Shown here: piece after piece, positions 34,302 through 49,300 of the stretch
How positions within the stretch are numbered: position 1 is the first letter of the stretch
Layout: each line of letters starts with the position of its first letter
From: Aphanomyces cochlioides
Taxonomy: Eukaryota > Oomycota > Saprolegniomycetes > Saprolegniales > Verrucalvaceae
DNA length: 64,000 bases
Reading direction: 5' to 3'
Assembly (NCBI GenBank): GCA_019828595.1
Contig: JAHQRK010000001.1
Location: 3,782,001 to 3,846,000, forward strand
Program-made: the position numbers and the translations under genes
The notes under the pieces: model-generated
Seen by the model: the letters and a program-made list of their open reading frames with translations, nothing else
Told to the model about the DNA's origin: nothing
Database searches by the model: none

Positions 34302-37300
34302 TACCCTTAACCATGAGTCGAAATATATGTTCAACGTTGATCATTTCGATTTACTCGAATTTCACAATGTGCTAAGTGTTTTACTTGATCGGTGGCAACG
34401 TCGTCCTAGCTCCTTGTTGAACATCGTCCCAATACGGTGGTGGCGCTGCTGACATTCCACCCTATAGAGCCCCTTTGAGCAGAGAAATAGCATTTGACAG
34501 TCGAATACCGTGACGAGATGTTGGTAATATTCCTACTTCTTTGTGAGCATCTTCTGTTCACAGATGGACGCACCTCGTCGGTATATGGATTTATCTTCTT
34601 CACCCAGTTCATGGCTTCGAGTTTACCCAATTCGATCTCTGCCAAACGATTTTGTGCCGCCAACTGCTCGTCAAACTGCTGCTTCCGAGTCGTTGTGTCC
34701 CTCGTTTTGACTGTCTCACGGACGTAGTCGCGCCAAGCAACGAAAACAACGCGGTTGCCAAAGCCCATCCTACTCAAAAATCACAAACAGCCGCCTTCTG
34801 CATAGTTCTTACCATTTCCGTAGCACAAATCGCATTTGATAGAATTCAGTCGTCGCCTAGACAGATATGAGGTTTATGGCCTTCAAATCTCTCAACCTTA
34901 TTTTTCACTTTGGTCATCTTCTCCGTGGTGTAAGTGTCCTGTCAGAAATGTATAACTCTATCCACAGCTTAGCAGGCGCACCCGTAAATGCTCGTTGTAG
35001 AAATGAACAAGCTCTTCCACGTGCGTCTTTGGATTTGGTCTGCTGTCCAAGATGCCCTACGGTCACTTGAGCCACAAGATGTTGCTGGTTGCCTTGCCTC
35101 GATGATTTCAGTCGCTGCTTCAATCCAGTTCTTTATAGGCTCGAGGCCAGGTATGTCAGCCGCCATAAGCGAATTGGCAGGATCCTTCTCGTCATCTGAG
35201 GACGATGATCCATCGTCTGCACTGGAGTCTTCACTGTCGTCACTGCTCTCCTGACTATTGTCACTCTCTCGACTATCCTCGCTCTGGTCATTGTCGTCGT
35301 CGCTCCTGCCTCTATCGCTGTCTCTACTTTTGTTGTTTCTGATGTTTGGCTCTGGTAAGCCTTCCTCGAGACTTGTCATTTTCTACACCACATATGAGCT
35401 TGCAACTTATATTAATCTTCACCTCTTGAAGGATTTTAAGTTTTGGGTTTGATTCAAGGCGACCAAGGTCACCCTTTGCCTGGTTGAGCCGCTTAACTAG
35501 CTCCTGTCGACGTCCATCCAGTTTCTTCGCTTGCGCAGGCGTTGCAACTCTCATTTGCTTCTCGATAGTCTCCAGCTCGCGCTGATGAGTTTCCACAGTC
35601 TTGTTGATCGAGAGCGATTTGCGCGATTGTTTCTGCGCATGATATCTTTCTCAATCATACAAGGCGACGACATACCGATTCCAGGTTTTTAATCATCATG
35701 ATGGTCTTGCGGCGAGTTTGCTCGGCAAGTTTCTCATTTTTGGCTTGCTGCTTGCGTTGTTTTTCTCGGTTTGTCCGATCGGCTAGGAGATTCTTGGCAC
35801 ATTCAAGAGCTGTCTTGTCAAAGAAAGCAATGCCTAGAGGGCAAAGAATTTTCTTCAATTCAAAGTCTCGAACGTACCCTCTTGGGAATTGATAAATGCA
35901 ACACATTTAGCTTGCATTGCGTTTGCCAGTCGGATCCGTCGTGCCACCAAATACGAGTCGGATTGCATTTCCTTGAACTCTTGGGTTGTCACCATCTTGG
36001 TTCTCAGCAGCGCAGCATCGGCTCTCTCACACTGAAATGGCGCCGGAACACGATTGCAAGGCCTGCGCATTTTCGTCTCTGGATCGATACAACCGCAACG
36101 TCCAAATTGTGCCTACGAGACAAACTAGTCAGTTTCCAAAGGCCCCCCGGCTGTACAATTTGGTTTGCCACGAGTGCTGGAGTATATTCGTCATCAAAAT
36201 TCGTGATTGCATCCATGATGATAGCTTCCGGAAGCTCGAAAAAGTCTGTGGGAACATCGCGTTCACTTGGTCGGTGCTTTGGATGAGACTGCCAGTGTTG
36301 ACACAGTGTGGGCAGTATGTCCTGGAGATGTTCAGGATTCAAAGTCACATCTGAGCCTCACCGAGAAGAGAGCTGGCAGGACAAGCGCATAAAATGTCAG
36401 CGTCGTTCCTCGTACCACACGTTCGACACCTGCTGTGAAATATGCCAAGAGCATGTCAAAGCCAGCGCTATTATTGTGGCTGGATGCATCTGCTCGATAA
36501 AGCTCACCATGCAAGGCAGCAAGAACCGCTTCGAGTTGCTCAACAATTTTGCGACGCTCTTGTCGTAGCCATGCAATATATCTTTGCTCCATGTGGGCAA
36601 CAACGGCCTGTGCGCCTTGATAGACCACATCCAGCGGAGGCATCGTCATTGGATTTCGTTCCATGTGGATTTCACTGAGGTTGTGGAGGTGACGAAACGA
36701 GTATGGAAGCTCCTTGATGCGATTCCAGTCGAGACGAAGAGATCGTAGACTGCTCAGTGTACCAATTGTGTCAGGAAGAATTGTCAAGGCATTATTAGAA
36801 GCTGAGAGGGACGTAAGTGCAGGCAGAGTGCATAGCACTTCTGGTAACGAGGTTAAATAATTTCTGTGGACAAAGTTAGTTGCCAAACTGAGCGGAAGGC
36901 TCACAAGTTTAGCGTCAGGGTTGTGAGGCGGCATAACTCTGGCCTGTGCAAGTCCCAGTGGACAAAGTTGTTGGAACTCAGATTGGCGACGTGGCATCGA
37001 AGCTTGCCAAATGACGGGGGAGTCGACGAGAGTTTGTTGCATTCGACCCACACTTTCTCAAGTCGAAAGAGGTTGCCCTACACATGTACAACTAAGACAT
37101 GGCAAAAAGTCAAGCCAGACAAAGTCATCAGGCAAGGATTCGAGAGCGTTGTTGGAGAGATTGAGGTAAGTCAAATTTGTCAGCTTGCACTACGAACAAT
37201 GAGAGAAGAGAGGGCGGGGATAAGCTTACGAATGAAGCAGGTAAGGCCTTGAGTTTGTTCTTCGTCAAGTCGACTTCTGATAGATGTTGGAGGAGCCCAA

Positions 37301-40300
37301 TCTAGAGTGAACCATCAAATATTTCAGTTCTGGGAAGACTACATTTTCTGGCAACGACTCCAGTGCGTTTGAAATGAGAGAGAGCACTTGAAGCGATGGC
37401 AATTGCTCAGCTAGCTCGGTGGGGATGTACGTCAAGCCATGGCCAGTCACTCGAAGAGCAACAAGCTCTCGAAATGGAAGTACCCGAGACCAGTGAAATA
37501 TGTCAAGGTCGCTCTTCCATGCAATATTGAGCTCGTTTGTAAACCGAGCGGCACGACCAAATGGACTCCACAATCGTTCCTTCGCCTCAGCGGCTTCCAT
37601 AGCTACACGCGCATCTTCCTTTTCTTTTTGCTTGCGGTGTTGCTGCAGCTTCTCTTGGATCCATTGGTCTCGCTCGGCCTTTGCAAATGCAATTGGCTTC
37701 AACGTCATGTCCATGTTGGCATCCCACAGACACTCCGTCGAGAAACCGGTGGCAGTTTCCTTTATACCCATAAGATTACACATGACACGAACTTCTCATC
37801 GACATCGACCTTGCAATATGAAGACTGAGTGAAACAGATTGCTCCTGAGCCCACGACACGACGGCAATTCTGGTGATAAGATATCCATGAGACTGAACTC
37901 GGTTATCCAGGTAGAATTGCCTGCATGCTCAAACAGGGACAAAACCTCTGTGGATTTTTCAGGTGCAGCCCTGGTTGGTTGTGAATTTATTTGATTGGGG
38001 GGCGGGGCACAAGGTCGGAGTCAAATCATCAGCCTTCATCCCTTTGAAAACATCTCATCGTGCTTATTGAACAGCATTGAATCGGTAGAGAGCGATCAAC
38101 GACTTAAGAGGCGAGACTGTCAAGCTAATTGCTCGATGAGTAATCTGCTCTGCATTCATGGAGACCATGTCTTGGTCCAGCCTGTCGCTTCATCAATATG
38201 CACCCTTCTGGTTGAAAACACTCAGGCTTGCTGTTCCTCGTCATGTTCATCCAGGGGAAAGCGTCATGATTCTCCATTCGCCGCTTACACATCGTTCGCT
38301 TGTTCGTTCCATCCATTGGACTTCTCGTTCATGCATTTCTTTCATCCTATGGCGCGCTACAGTACTCGTGTTCCTTGCATCGAAATCTCACAAGTTCAAG
38401 TGTCCGCTTGCGATCTTGTTTGAAAATGCGCCAATCCGAGACGCTCAATTTGAGTGGTTGGGGGATGTTTAGGGGTATTTAAAAATGATGAAATTTTATT
38501 TTATTATTGATAATTTCAAATTTATCAACGTTTTTGTATCAACAACTGGTCCAATATAATAACAAATAAAATGAGGATTGACAGATCTGAGCTCTCTGAT
38601 TGGCTGAATCCCATTCTCCCCATTGAAATGTTGAACTTTGTATGCCGCAAGGGTTCGGTTGCCGTCATTTGGAAAGTCGCGGTCGTTAGCCCCAAGCCTA
38701 CCCGAGCCCCTCTCTGGAAAGCGCTTCAACTTCAACCCTGATGATGGACGAAGATGGAGACAGCGACACAAAACACGAACACCTCACTGCTGCGCAGCTC
38801 TACCATGTCCAGCTCGCGCAGCAACAGCAGCAACTGCAGCAGCTCCAGCAGGTCGGAGCGAATGTTGCTCAACAGTTGTCCGCCGTCGCTGCTAACGCCA
38901 GCTTTCCGTACCCACGAAACTCACCGGACTTTGCTTGCGAGAACGTCGGCGATCGTATCAAGGGGAAGCGAAGAAAGTACTGCCCCCATGAAGTGACTGC
39001 GCTTGTGCTGGGTGTGCAACGATATGCTGATGACAGCTGTCCATGGAGCAGCATTCTCCGCGACCCCCATCTTGGTCCGCTTTTCCATGGACGATCTGGC
39101 GTTGACCTCAAGGACAAATGGCGAACATTAATCAAGACACGACCCGAACTGTCGAGCTACACGGAGAACCGAAAGAATCATCGCAAGTACCGTCCGTTTA
39201 CTGCTATGGAGGAACGCGCGTTGATCGAAGGAGTCAAAAAGTACAATGGCCAACGCAATGTATGGAGTCTCATCTTGGTCGACAAAGAACTCGGTGTCCA
39301 GTTTAATGACCGCTCGAATGTGCAACTCAAAGACAAGTTCCGTACATTGCGGCGGTCGGGAATGGCTACAACTATCACATTGTCGAACCCAAGCAATCGA
39401 AAGAGCAACCGTCCTGGAAAAGGTGTCAACAGTCTTTTACGAGGCCCTCTCTCTCCAAAGAGTCGCGCTCAACTCAACGCCGCAACACTCGCGAATCCTC
39501 TTCTCCAAGCTCAATCCATGTTTACAGACCCCAACTTGTTCATGTCTGCACAGCTGAGTCTGGGTCAGTTGGGCCAGCTCTCCCTTGCTCAAGCCCAAGC
39601 TCAAGTTCAAGCCCAACTCCAAGCTCAAGCACAGTCGCAGGCTGCGCAAGCAAAAACGTTTTCCCAAATGCTCGCAGCGGCCAACTCGAGCTACAACAAC
39701 GCACTTCCTGCTTTCATGATTGGCACTGGGTCAACATCCCCACAAAACAACATGTTCTATCCCGTGTCGTCTCCTGCCACGGCACCTGCAACAACGACTC
39801 CGGCCCCGTCAACACCTGTGCGAGGGGCAACCAAAGGTGGTCGTGGTGGTGTTGGTCGCGGCGCTGGACGTCCTAGTAATGGTGTCGGGCGTGGACGAGG
39901 ACGAGGCCGTGGCAGTAAAGCGGCGGCCGCTGCGCTTGAACCAACAATCAGCTCTGGACCATTGTCACCACCTCTCGAAGGTATGATCCCTATGCCAGCT
40001 ACAGTGCGCGGAAAATTGGAGACGGACGGCTGGGATGCGATTGAAGAAGAATGATTTATTTATTGAAGAGTCAATGTGGTCATGGATGCAACGAGAGCAG
40101 GGTCGTCGGCAAGATCAAGCACGAGACAGAAAGCTGGCAACGTTTGCAAGGCGCGTACGACCTAGCAATGGAATAAGCTGTCAATGGCATTGTGATGAGT
40201 TCGTACGTCATGGGCTTTTTCAGGACTGAGAAGTGCAGCGCCGGCAACGATGCCACGGAGGACATCTGGATTGAGAATGCCTACTAGGCTGTTGGCAACG

Positions 40301-43300
40301 TCGCCCCCAGAGACGCCACCCAGAAACTAGCTCGGATGAGAAGTGAAGGCGAAACGCCAGTATACCTTGGCCATGGCGGCAGGGTCTTGTTTGCATTTGA
40401 GCAGCTTGCGTGCCAAGGGTGGCATGAGTGACGTCTTCGTCTTCGGTGGACTCACTTTGGCTTTCTTTGGCTTAGGTATTGATGGAGCTACTGGCTCGTC
40501 GTTGGTATCTTGGTTGCTTGTCGTGACAACTCGACTTTGAAGTGGCTCGACAGCCTGCTGGGCGACCTCCTTGCCACGGCGGAGCATGATGGCATCAAAT
40601 ATCGTTTGTTCCTTCACGTGCTTCTGTCCATGCAACTAGACAACACAACATGCAGGATGACGCCTACGTGGACTGCCTCACCTGGTTGTACTCGTCTTGG
40701 AGGGCACGGATTTCACGGGCCTTGTCTTGAAGTCGACTGGATTCGTCTTGAGTCATCCAATCTTCAGGTGTCAATGTCGCCAGGGCCTGAGAAAATATGT
40801 GCAGATGAGCCAAGGCTGTTGCTTTTTCCTCAATCAATTGAATGCGAGAGAGATATCCATCGACAGAGACTTCCATCTCAAGTGCCGACGTGAAATCATC
40901 GATAGCCCTAGATCGAGATGAGCAAATGAACTTTCAGCCTCTAAACCAACTTTTTCAAGTCATTTCGGTCAAGTTGTCGCAAAAATCGCGCATGGCCGCG
41001 AAGACTGTAGGCCTGCATGCGGTCTGGAGCTGGAGTGGCATCGCCCAAGTCGATAATTGAGCTGCAAAGAGGAATAGCTTGGTCGTAGTCGAAGGCAAGG
41101 ATTGCGTCGTGGGCTTGCTTCAAGTTTAGAGTGCCTTCAGGGTATTCCACTTCTTCAAAGAGCTCCTTCTTCTGCTGACGCTCTTCCGCGTCGGCAGCTG
41201 GCCATCGATTGAAGTCATCAAACACTTTGGTTGCTAACGTGCGTTCTTCTTCAGAAAGGCCCGGGGTCGATTTCCAATCTGACAATGTCGCCAAAAGTGC
41301 AGAACTTAGTCGGAGTTCACCCTTCGTGTAGAGTTTGCGCACCCAGCTCATGAAGAATGCAAGAATTTGCAGCGCATAGTACGACGTGGCAGCAACACCT
41401 TTGTTGGCGACGAGTGACTTGACAAAGTCGGACGTATTAGTCAAGAGGAGCATCTTGGAGTGGATGGCCTTGGACTCGGCACATGACGGCAAAGTAAACC
41501 AGTCAAAATCGGGGTTGCTTGTCACCTACAATCAAACGCTCATCAACTCTCGGAGCAACATGCGTTTACCTGAGTGAAAACATCAAGAGCTTGTCCACGG
41601 AAATGCATATTGTCATGCTCAAAGAGATCCACTAAAGCGTTCAAACCTCCCTACAAGACAGCTTGTCAGTCTTGAGCCCATGCAATGCAGACTCGATCGG
41701 TCATACATGAAGAATGAATTCTTTTGCCAGGGGCCAATGACGAGCATGGCACAAATACCACATCGCAAGGTATCGCTGGCATACAACAGAGCACGGATGA
41801 CTCTCTGGAGCTCCTTTTGGTGGTCCTTGGATAAGTGTGACGTACAATGCAGCGTGCTCTCTTGTCGGTGTAAACAACAACGATTGTGCATGAGCATCCG
41901 TCATCCATTTACGCAATACTTGCTCCACATGATGAGTTTCAGGGTTGGCGTAGTACGCAGTAAACTTTTCCTTGAGCGATTCCTGGAGCTCCTCTGGAAA
42001 CGCAGCGATGGAGTCGCGCAAGGCGTCGTCGACGACTTGCGGCATCGCGCGCCAGAATGAAAATTCGGTCAACTTCAACGTTGGAAGAATATTCATTCTT
42101 GAAGAGGACCTTTGAGAAATAATATTTCCGCAAAGGCCCGACATTTGTATAAATTTATACAAGACCTCTATTAATAAATATATCGGAGAAACGGTTTCAA
42201 CTTTGAAACGACCTCACTTGCATTTGGGCGCTGTCGAGATCAGATGACTGCGACGGATCAGCATTCGAGCGGGATGCATTCCCAGAGGGAATTCGCGGTC
42301 TACTTTGCCGCGACATTGATTATTATCATGCTCTCCATCCTGTTCAGCAACTATGCGGCCCACCACAAGCATTGGTATTTCCTCCCCGAAGCCGCAGGTT
42401 TGTTTTCGAACGACGACCCTTGGATATTGAACGACTCACTATCTAGCGACGATCTTTGTGGGCATGTGCGGTGGCGTGCTCTACGTGCTCCACTCGGATT
42501 CCGTCACTAAATCTGTAAGTCACTCCCCTCATAGTGGCTGTGATTTACTTGACGCCCGTAGCTTGCGACCTTTGATCCTAGCATCTTCTTTGTCGGACTT
42601 CTCCCGCCCATCATTTTCAACTCTGGTGACTATGAGCAAAAGAGCGCCCACTTATGCTATTACTTAGGTTACACGATGAAGCGTCGCTTCTTCTTTGATA
42701 ATATCACTGCTATCGTCACGTACGCTGTTGCGGGAACAACCATCTCGAGCTTTGTCGTGGGAGTTATTGTCTACGTCGTCGGCTATTGCGGCATCAGTCT
42801 CAAGTTGACTCTAGCAGAGGCTTTGTCATTTGGAGCTCTCATCAGCGCAACGGTAACTCTCCTTGCGTCATCCCACCTCACTTCAAGTAGGACACGGTCT
42901 CAGTGCTTGCGATTTTCCAAGAGCTCCGAGTGGTACGAAAAGTCCCCTGACACACTCTCTTCAACAGATGACGTAGGAACCAACTTTGTTTTACCTTGTC
43001 TTTGGGGAAAGCTCCCTCAATGATGCCGTCGCCATCGTTCTCTTCGAATCCTTCTCGAAATTTATCGGGAATTCGTTCACGGCGAGCGCAATTCCAACGG
43101 CGATTTTCGATTTCACGTTTATTTTTATCGGCTCTACCCTTGTTGGCATCGTCTTCGGCATGCTTTCAGCGCTGCTCTTCAAACATTTTAGCTTCAAAGG
43201 ATGCCTGTATCAAGAAGTGTCGGTTTACATCATGTTCTCCTATTTGCCCTTCTCTGTCTGCACTGTCTGTGACCTATCTGGCGTCGTCGCGATCCTCTTC

Positions 43301-46300
43301 ACTGGTTTGCTCATTTGCTCTTCGGTGGGACTCATTTCCTTATCACAGGTATTTCCATGAAGCACTACACTTGCAACAACTTGAGCGAGGAAGGCAAAGC
43401 TTCGTACGTCATTCTATTGACTTGCCTCGCTCATCTTGATTTGGCTAGAGTTGCAAAGTTTTTCAATGCCATCTCGTACGTCTCGGAAGCCACCATTTTC
43501 TTGAGTCTGCTCTATTCCTTTCTCATTGCCTGACTTCTCGTCTAGATCTCGGTCTTGCCGTCTTCTCCCTCAAGCAAGGGTTCCACTTATCGTTTACGAC
43601 TTGGACTCTGTTTGCCTGCTTGGTCGGGCGTGCCTTGCACGTCTATCCCCTCACTTATCTGTTAAATTTGCGCAAGGCTGCTGATCGCAAGATCCCCCTA
43701 GCGACGCAGCACATGATCTGGTTCAGTGGTCTCCGTGGAGCTCTGTGCTTTGCCTTGGCTCTTGAATGGCCCAACGAACTGCAGCGTCAGGTGAGCACCA
43801 TGAAATATTCCGGAGGAACTCATAGAGGTCGTAGGAAATCATCACGGTGACGATGATCATTGTGTTGATCACGCTCTTTATTGGCGGTGGGGCGACTGTT
43901 CCCGTGCTCAACTATCTCAAGATTAAGCGTCTGACGGTACGCTACACCTGGTATCTCGTCATGTCAAACCCTGTGTAGCCTACTGAAGAACTCGCTATCG
44001 ATCAAATGGTTCGCCCCATGAAGCGCATGCGCATCTTGCAATTCGATGCCAAGTATTTGGTCCCATTCTTCACAAATTTGCATCCCGAAGTCGACGAAGG
44101 AAACACAACCAAGCCCACCGACGATCATCCGTCGCCAGATCAATTGCGCAGCGCATCACCAACTCAGACCGCGCCAAAGCCAGCCGCTGCTCACAACGAA
44201 GACGAGGATGGCATTGACTTTGCCAACATGCATTAATACCATCTACATTCCACAAGTTGAGACTAAAATCAGTTCGTTTTAAATAAGGGAGATGATCTAC
44301 GACTGCTACGATGGGGACAAAGAAAACTCTCACGTAATGATGGGTTCATCGAGTTCGACAATGTAGACCTTCTCGGCGTCACCGTCGGTGAGCATGACGA
44401 CATCGTCAACGACCTGTGGCGTGGCTCCGTCGTCGTCGCCATCATCTGGCGACTCAAAAACAAAGACGTCGTCGGACGATGCAAACTGCACGCGCTTGGA
44501 CGTTGTCTTCGGCTTGGGTACGTAAGGTTTCTCCAAGAGATGGCTCAATTCGTCACGAAATTCGAGGGGAATGCGATTCCGTGCATCTCGGAGCCGCTTG
44601 TTCAAGCCTTGCTCTTGCTGGCTCATAAACGTCTGCTTCTTGTTTCGGGCAGACTTTCGGACAGAGTCCAAAGATGGTCGCGAGTCCAAACTTGACCGAA
44701 AAGACCCGCGCTGGGTTTTGGTGTTCTTGAATCCGCTCACGAATTTCACGACGTTCACGTTGTTGCTGACACTGTTTCGAATCGCGACGGGTTGGTAGGA
44801 TGGATCAGCTGAGAAAGAAGAGTCGCGGGGGAGGAGAGACTCTCGACCACCAGAAGGACTTGTTTCGTGCGTCGGTGATGTCTGGTCAAAGGGTTTCAAA
44901 TCGTCCTGGATAACGGGAAACGTATCCAGGTCTTCAGCAGATTCCGAGTGATGCAACGGGAAGCTCGGACGCACTGAATCTGCTGAAACGACTGAAGCTT
45001 CCACTACTGGGACTGATTTGCTCAAACTTGAATCCTGCTGCCACGACGAGGTACGCGGGAGTGACCGGTGACGAAAGAAGCTGAACCGTTCAGTTGCGAT
45101 CGCTTTTGGTCGCACAACCTCTGGAAAGCTCGATGCGCGCGAGGAAATATCGTCACTGTGGCTTCGGCCTTTAGAGCTTCCTGTCGCATCCATGACTTCC
45201 GGGTCACTCGAACAACGTTGTCGTCGTTTGGGCGTTGTCGCCACTTCATTTTCGTCATCCTCGCATGGTATTGCCGAGTCGACATGTTGATTCGACAGCA
45301 AGAGTGTGATGGTTGGTCTTTCCGTGTTGAGTTTCACATGGAGAGAGTATCGTCCCAAGCGTCGACCTGTTTCGTTGCGCGAGTAAAACTCTTCGTACGT
45401 GGACAATCCACTTTTGAAGAAGCGTCGCCGTTGAAATGTCGGTTGCGATTCCATTTCCTCTTCGTCGTCGTCATCGTAGTCCTGGACCATGTCTATGGGT
45501 TGCATGCCTTTTCTTCGACCAGCGACGACGCGAAAGCAAAATGACAGCGCGTTCCTTCTGCTGTAGCGCCAGAGAACGCAACACGAAGTTCGAAGTTTTT
45601 CTGTTTTCAATAGACGACCAATCGCCAACGACGAGCAATCGTAAAAACACGTCGACGATGTCACGTTGGAGATGACATCTGACGAGAGAAAGCGCATGAC
45701 CACAAAGAGACTGCGCGTCCTCCTTGCCTCTAGTCTCAAGCTCCACTGGGTGGATTCGTGACAAGGATTGATTCCACCATCAGTGGCACTTGCGCAGCTT
45801 CGACGAAACTTCGAGTAGCTGCATCTCGTTGAAGTTGCAAAGAAAGAGATGAGCCAAGCAAGTGAGAATTTCTCATGCACCCGCCACTCGCACTGGCTGC
45901 ACCGAGTATATCGCCACGAGGACGACAGCCTTGGCTCTATTATTATTAATAGTAGGAGACATGAGCATCCTCACGATTTGAATCGCAGCCACGCTTCAAA
46001 AGTTGAACCTGACGAGCAACATCGTAAACAGCATAGAGAGCGCCAATATCACGAAGAAAGGCAAATGGTTGAAGTTGACAGCACATGGGCTGAATTCAGT
46101 TGTCCGAGAGGAGGCACAGGAACAAATTGAGGAGAATAGCGCGTTGGACAGCCGTGTATCAGTGATGAACGAGAAGGAATGCGTCTGGAATATTTCTCGT
46201 TGAAGGAACAAAATGTCATCGACACTGTTCCAGCATGAGGCATGTCACCCGCACCTTTATCGTACATTGTGACGTCGCTTGGTCGGACAAAGGACGACCA

Positions 46301-49300
46301 CCGGTCAAAGGGATTTAATTGTGTCGATCGACGTGCTCTTGCAGGGGAGCTGACATTAGATACGAGCAATGAAACATTCATGAAAGCTACGCGCAAATGA
46401 CTTTCTGCTTCTCATGGATCTGCCGATGGACTTCAAAAATATCCTGTCGCAGAGTACTGTCCTTATTTTGGATATGATATGTTTCAGTGTACTACTCTGT
46501 TTTGTAATACTGTATCCCCTCCAATTGTACCACCGGAGGTACAAACTTTGTACCTCCCCCAAAGAGGGAGGTATAAATAGAATTACCTCTATGATAAAAT
46601 ATTTCACCTTTGGACCAGATATTAATAGATAAGGTTATAAGGAGTCAGGCACTCATTGTCAAGCACGCCGAAGAAGTCATACAGCCTCGACTTTAAGCTC
46701 AAAGCCATTGAACATGCCAAGACCACAAGCAAACATGATGCCGCAGCGAAGTACAAAGTGAATAGACGCTGTATCCAAATTTGGATGAAACAGGAGCCGC
46801 AGCTCCGCGACCAGCTCACCACGAAACCAAGTGCCAAGCGAATCAGTGGTGCCGGCAGGATGCTCGTTAGCGAGGAACACGACAGCATCTTATTCGATCG
46901 AATCCTTTACGATCGCTGTAATCACTTTCGTGTTACTCGCCAACGAATCATCTTGTGGGGCCGGGAGCTCAGTATGGAAATGGCGATCCCGCTTGAGTGC
47001 TCTGAAGGATGGCTGCATGGCTTTATGAAGCGTCACAACCTCGTTTTACGTCAAGCTACGAGGGCACCCATCCTCAACGACGACCAAGTAATTCAGCGTG
47101 GAGTCTCCTTCGTCTCCAATATTCGCATGTTGATTGGCATTGAGTCGGTGCCTTTGGCTCATATCTACAACTTAGACGAGACAGCCATATTTTTCGATCA
47201 CGCAAATCGCGGTACCGTTGACGTAAGAGGATCTCGACACATACCGATCAAGTCATTTGGACTTGAGAAGACACGAATCACCGCAGTCATTGCTGCAAAT
47301 GCTCTCGGAAGGAAGAAAAAGCCTTGTCTATTGGTCCGACCAAGAGATGCTGCTCACGACAAAATTTACACCGACCCGAATGGAGTTGTCGTATGTTCAT
47401 CTCCAAACGCGTGGATGAACTCTGAAACATTCATACGTTATATTACCTATGAGTTTGCCTACCATCCAAGACCATTGCTACTGATATTTGATAGTGCGCG
47501 CTCGCACATTGCCTCAACAGTGAAGTCGTTTCTCAGCAGCCAAAACATTCTGTATGCAGTTATACCTGGAGGTATGACTGGTTATTGCCAACCGGCTGAT
47601 GTTGGCTGGTTCAAGCCTTTGAAGATGCATCTTGAAAATGAGATTGACGACTGGAAGAAGAATGGCCCCTTTGAGTACACCCGTGGAAATCGCGTCAAGC
47701 CACCGCCACTACATGTTTACAGTCAATGGGTCAAGCGCTCGTGGGAGTCGGTGACCTCAAGCACAATTGTCACAAGCTTTACAAGATGTGTTCTTGGCCG
47801 AAGCGAAGATCTTGGACTTGCGAGACACGAACAGTACGGCGAGCGGTTCTTGGATGCATTGCAATGCGCGAACAATTCGACTAGTGGCAACGAAGAGGAG
47901 ACGAAGAGCGATGATGGCGATGATTACAGCAATGTGTTTGATGCATTGCTGGATTCATTTGAAGATATCTTGTGCATCGATGAAGCGTAGCGTTGGGATT
48001 GACGACATAACCTGTTACATTTTATATTTGGTTCCTGGTTTCATATATTAATTTGTATAGGTATAATATATTAGAGTTGCGTGGTATTGGAGGGAGGTAC
48101 TATTCGAGGGGGAGGTACAATTAGAGGGTATACAGTAAGTGTCAGCAGGTGAATTTGACACGTATAATGACCTTTGATTGGTAGAAAAGGTAGTGGATAT
48201 TATTCCACTTTACGAGTTGAGGAACCGTGTATTTTTTCGTCAATTATATTTTCGAATTGGCTGAGATAAAAGGCGATGACCAACTTGACCGAAGATCAGC
48301 GTGCGGCGCTGTATCTTGAAGTTACCAAAAGAAGCAATAACGGCGTCGCGTCCCGACAAATCATGGACGAAGTGTGCGCGATATTCTCTGTCGCTCCTCG
48401 AACGGCATGGCGTATTTGGCGCCGCGGCAACGAATCGTATGCTCCTGGGCGTCCAGCCGACGTTCGGTCTCGGAAGAAAGGGCGGTCAGGACGCAAGAAA
48501 AATATTCGAGCAAACAAGTCGAGAAACTCGTCAAGGACACCCCTCATCATTTGCGCCAAACTTATCGAACCCTCGCAGAATCAACCGGCTTGTCTGTATT
48601 TCTCCTCTGGTCCTACGTCAAGTCGAAATGGATGAATCGGAGATCAAATTGGGCTCGTCCTGCTTTGAGCGACACTCAAAAAGAAGCAAGGCTGAACTTT
48701 TGCACCAATTTCATCAACATGAACAACGACTCTTTAGACGTTGTTCATGTCGATGAGAAATGGTTCTTCATGACGAAGATTCGCAAAAACGTGCTTAGCA
48801 TGGCACGATGAAGAAATATTACCAAGACAACTTCAAAACAAATCACACATCACGAAAGTGATGTTTTTAGTTGCTGTTGCCCGTCCACGTGAAGGTTGGG
48901 ACGGCAAGATTGGTTGCTGGCCTTTCGTAACGAAGATCCAAGCTCGACGAACAAGTGAAAATTGCAAGGCCGGTGAGTGGTTGCTTACATCAATCAATGT
49001 CACAGGGGCTGTTTATCGCCAATATCTCTGTGATTATGTTTTACCGGCGATAAAAGAGAAGTGGGTATGGCCGAGCTATGCTACAGGAAGACGAATTTAT
49101 ATTCAACAAGACAATGCTCCAGCGCACAAGACTCTCGGTTGCGACGACATCCGCTCCGCATGTGTCAGTGGTGGCTGGGACATTGAAATACGGTTTCAAC
49201 CCGCAAAATCTCCCGATTTGAATGTTTTGGATTTGGGCTTTTTTAACTCCATCCAAGCCCTTCAACATCGCTTGGAGTGCTTCTCAGTTGAAGACCTTGT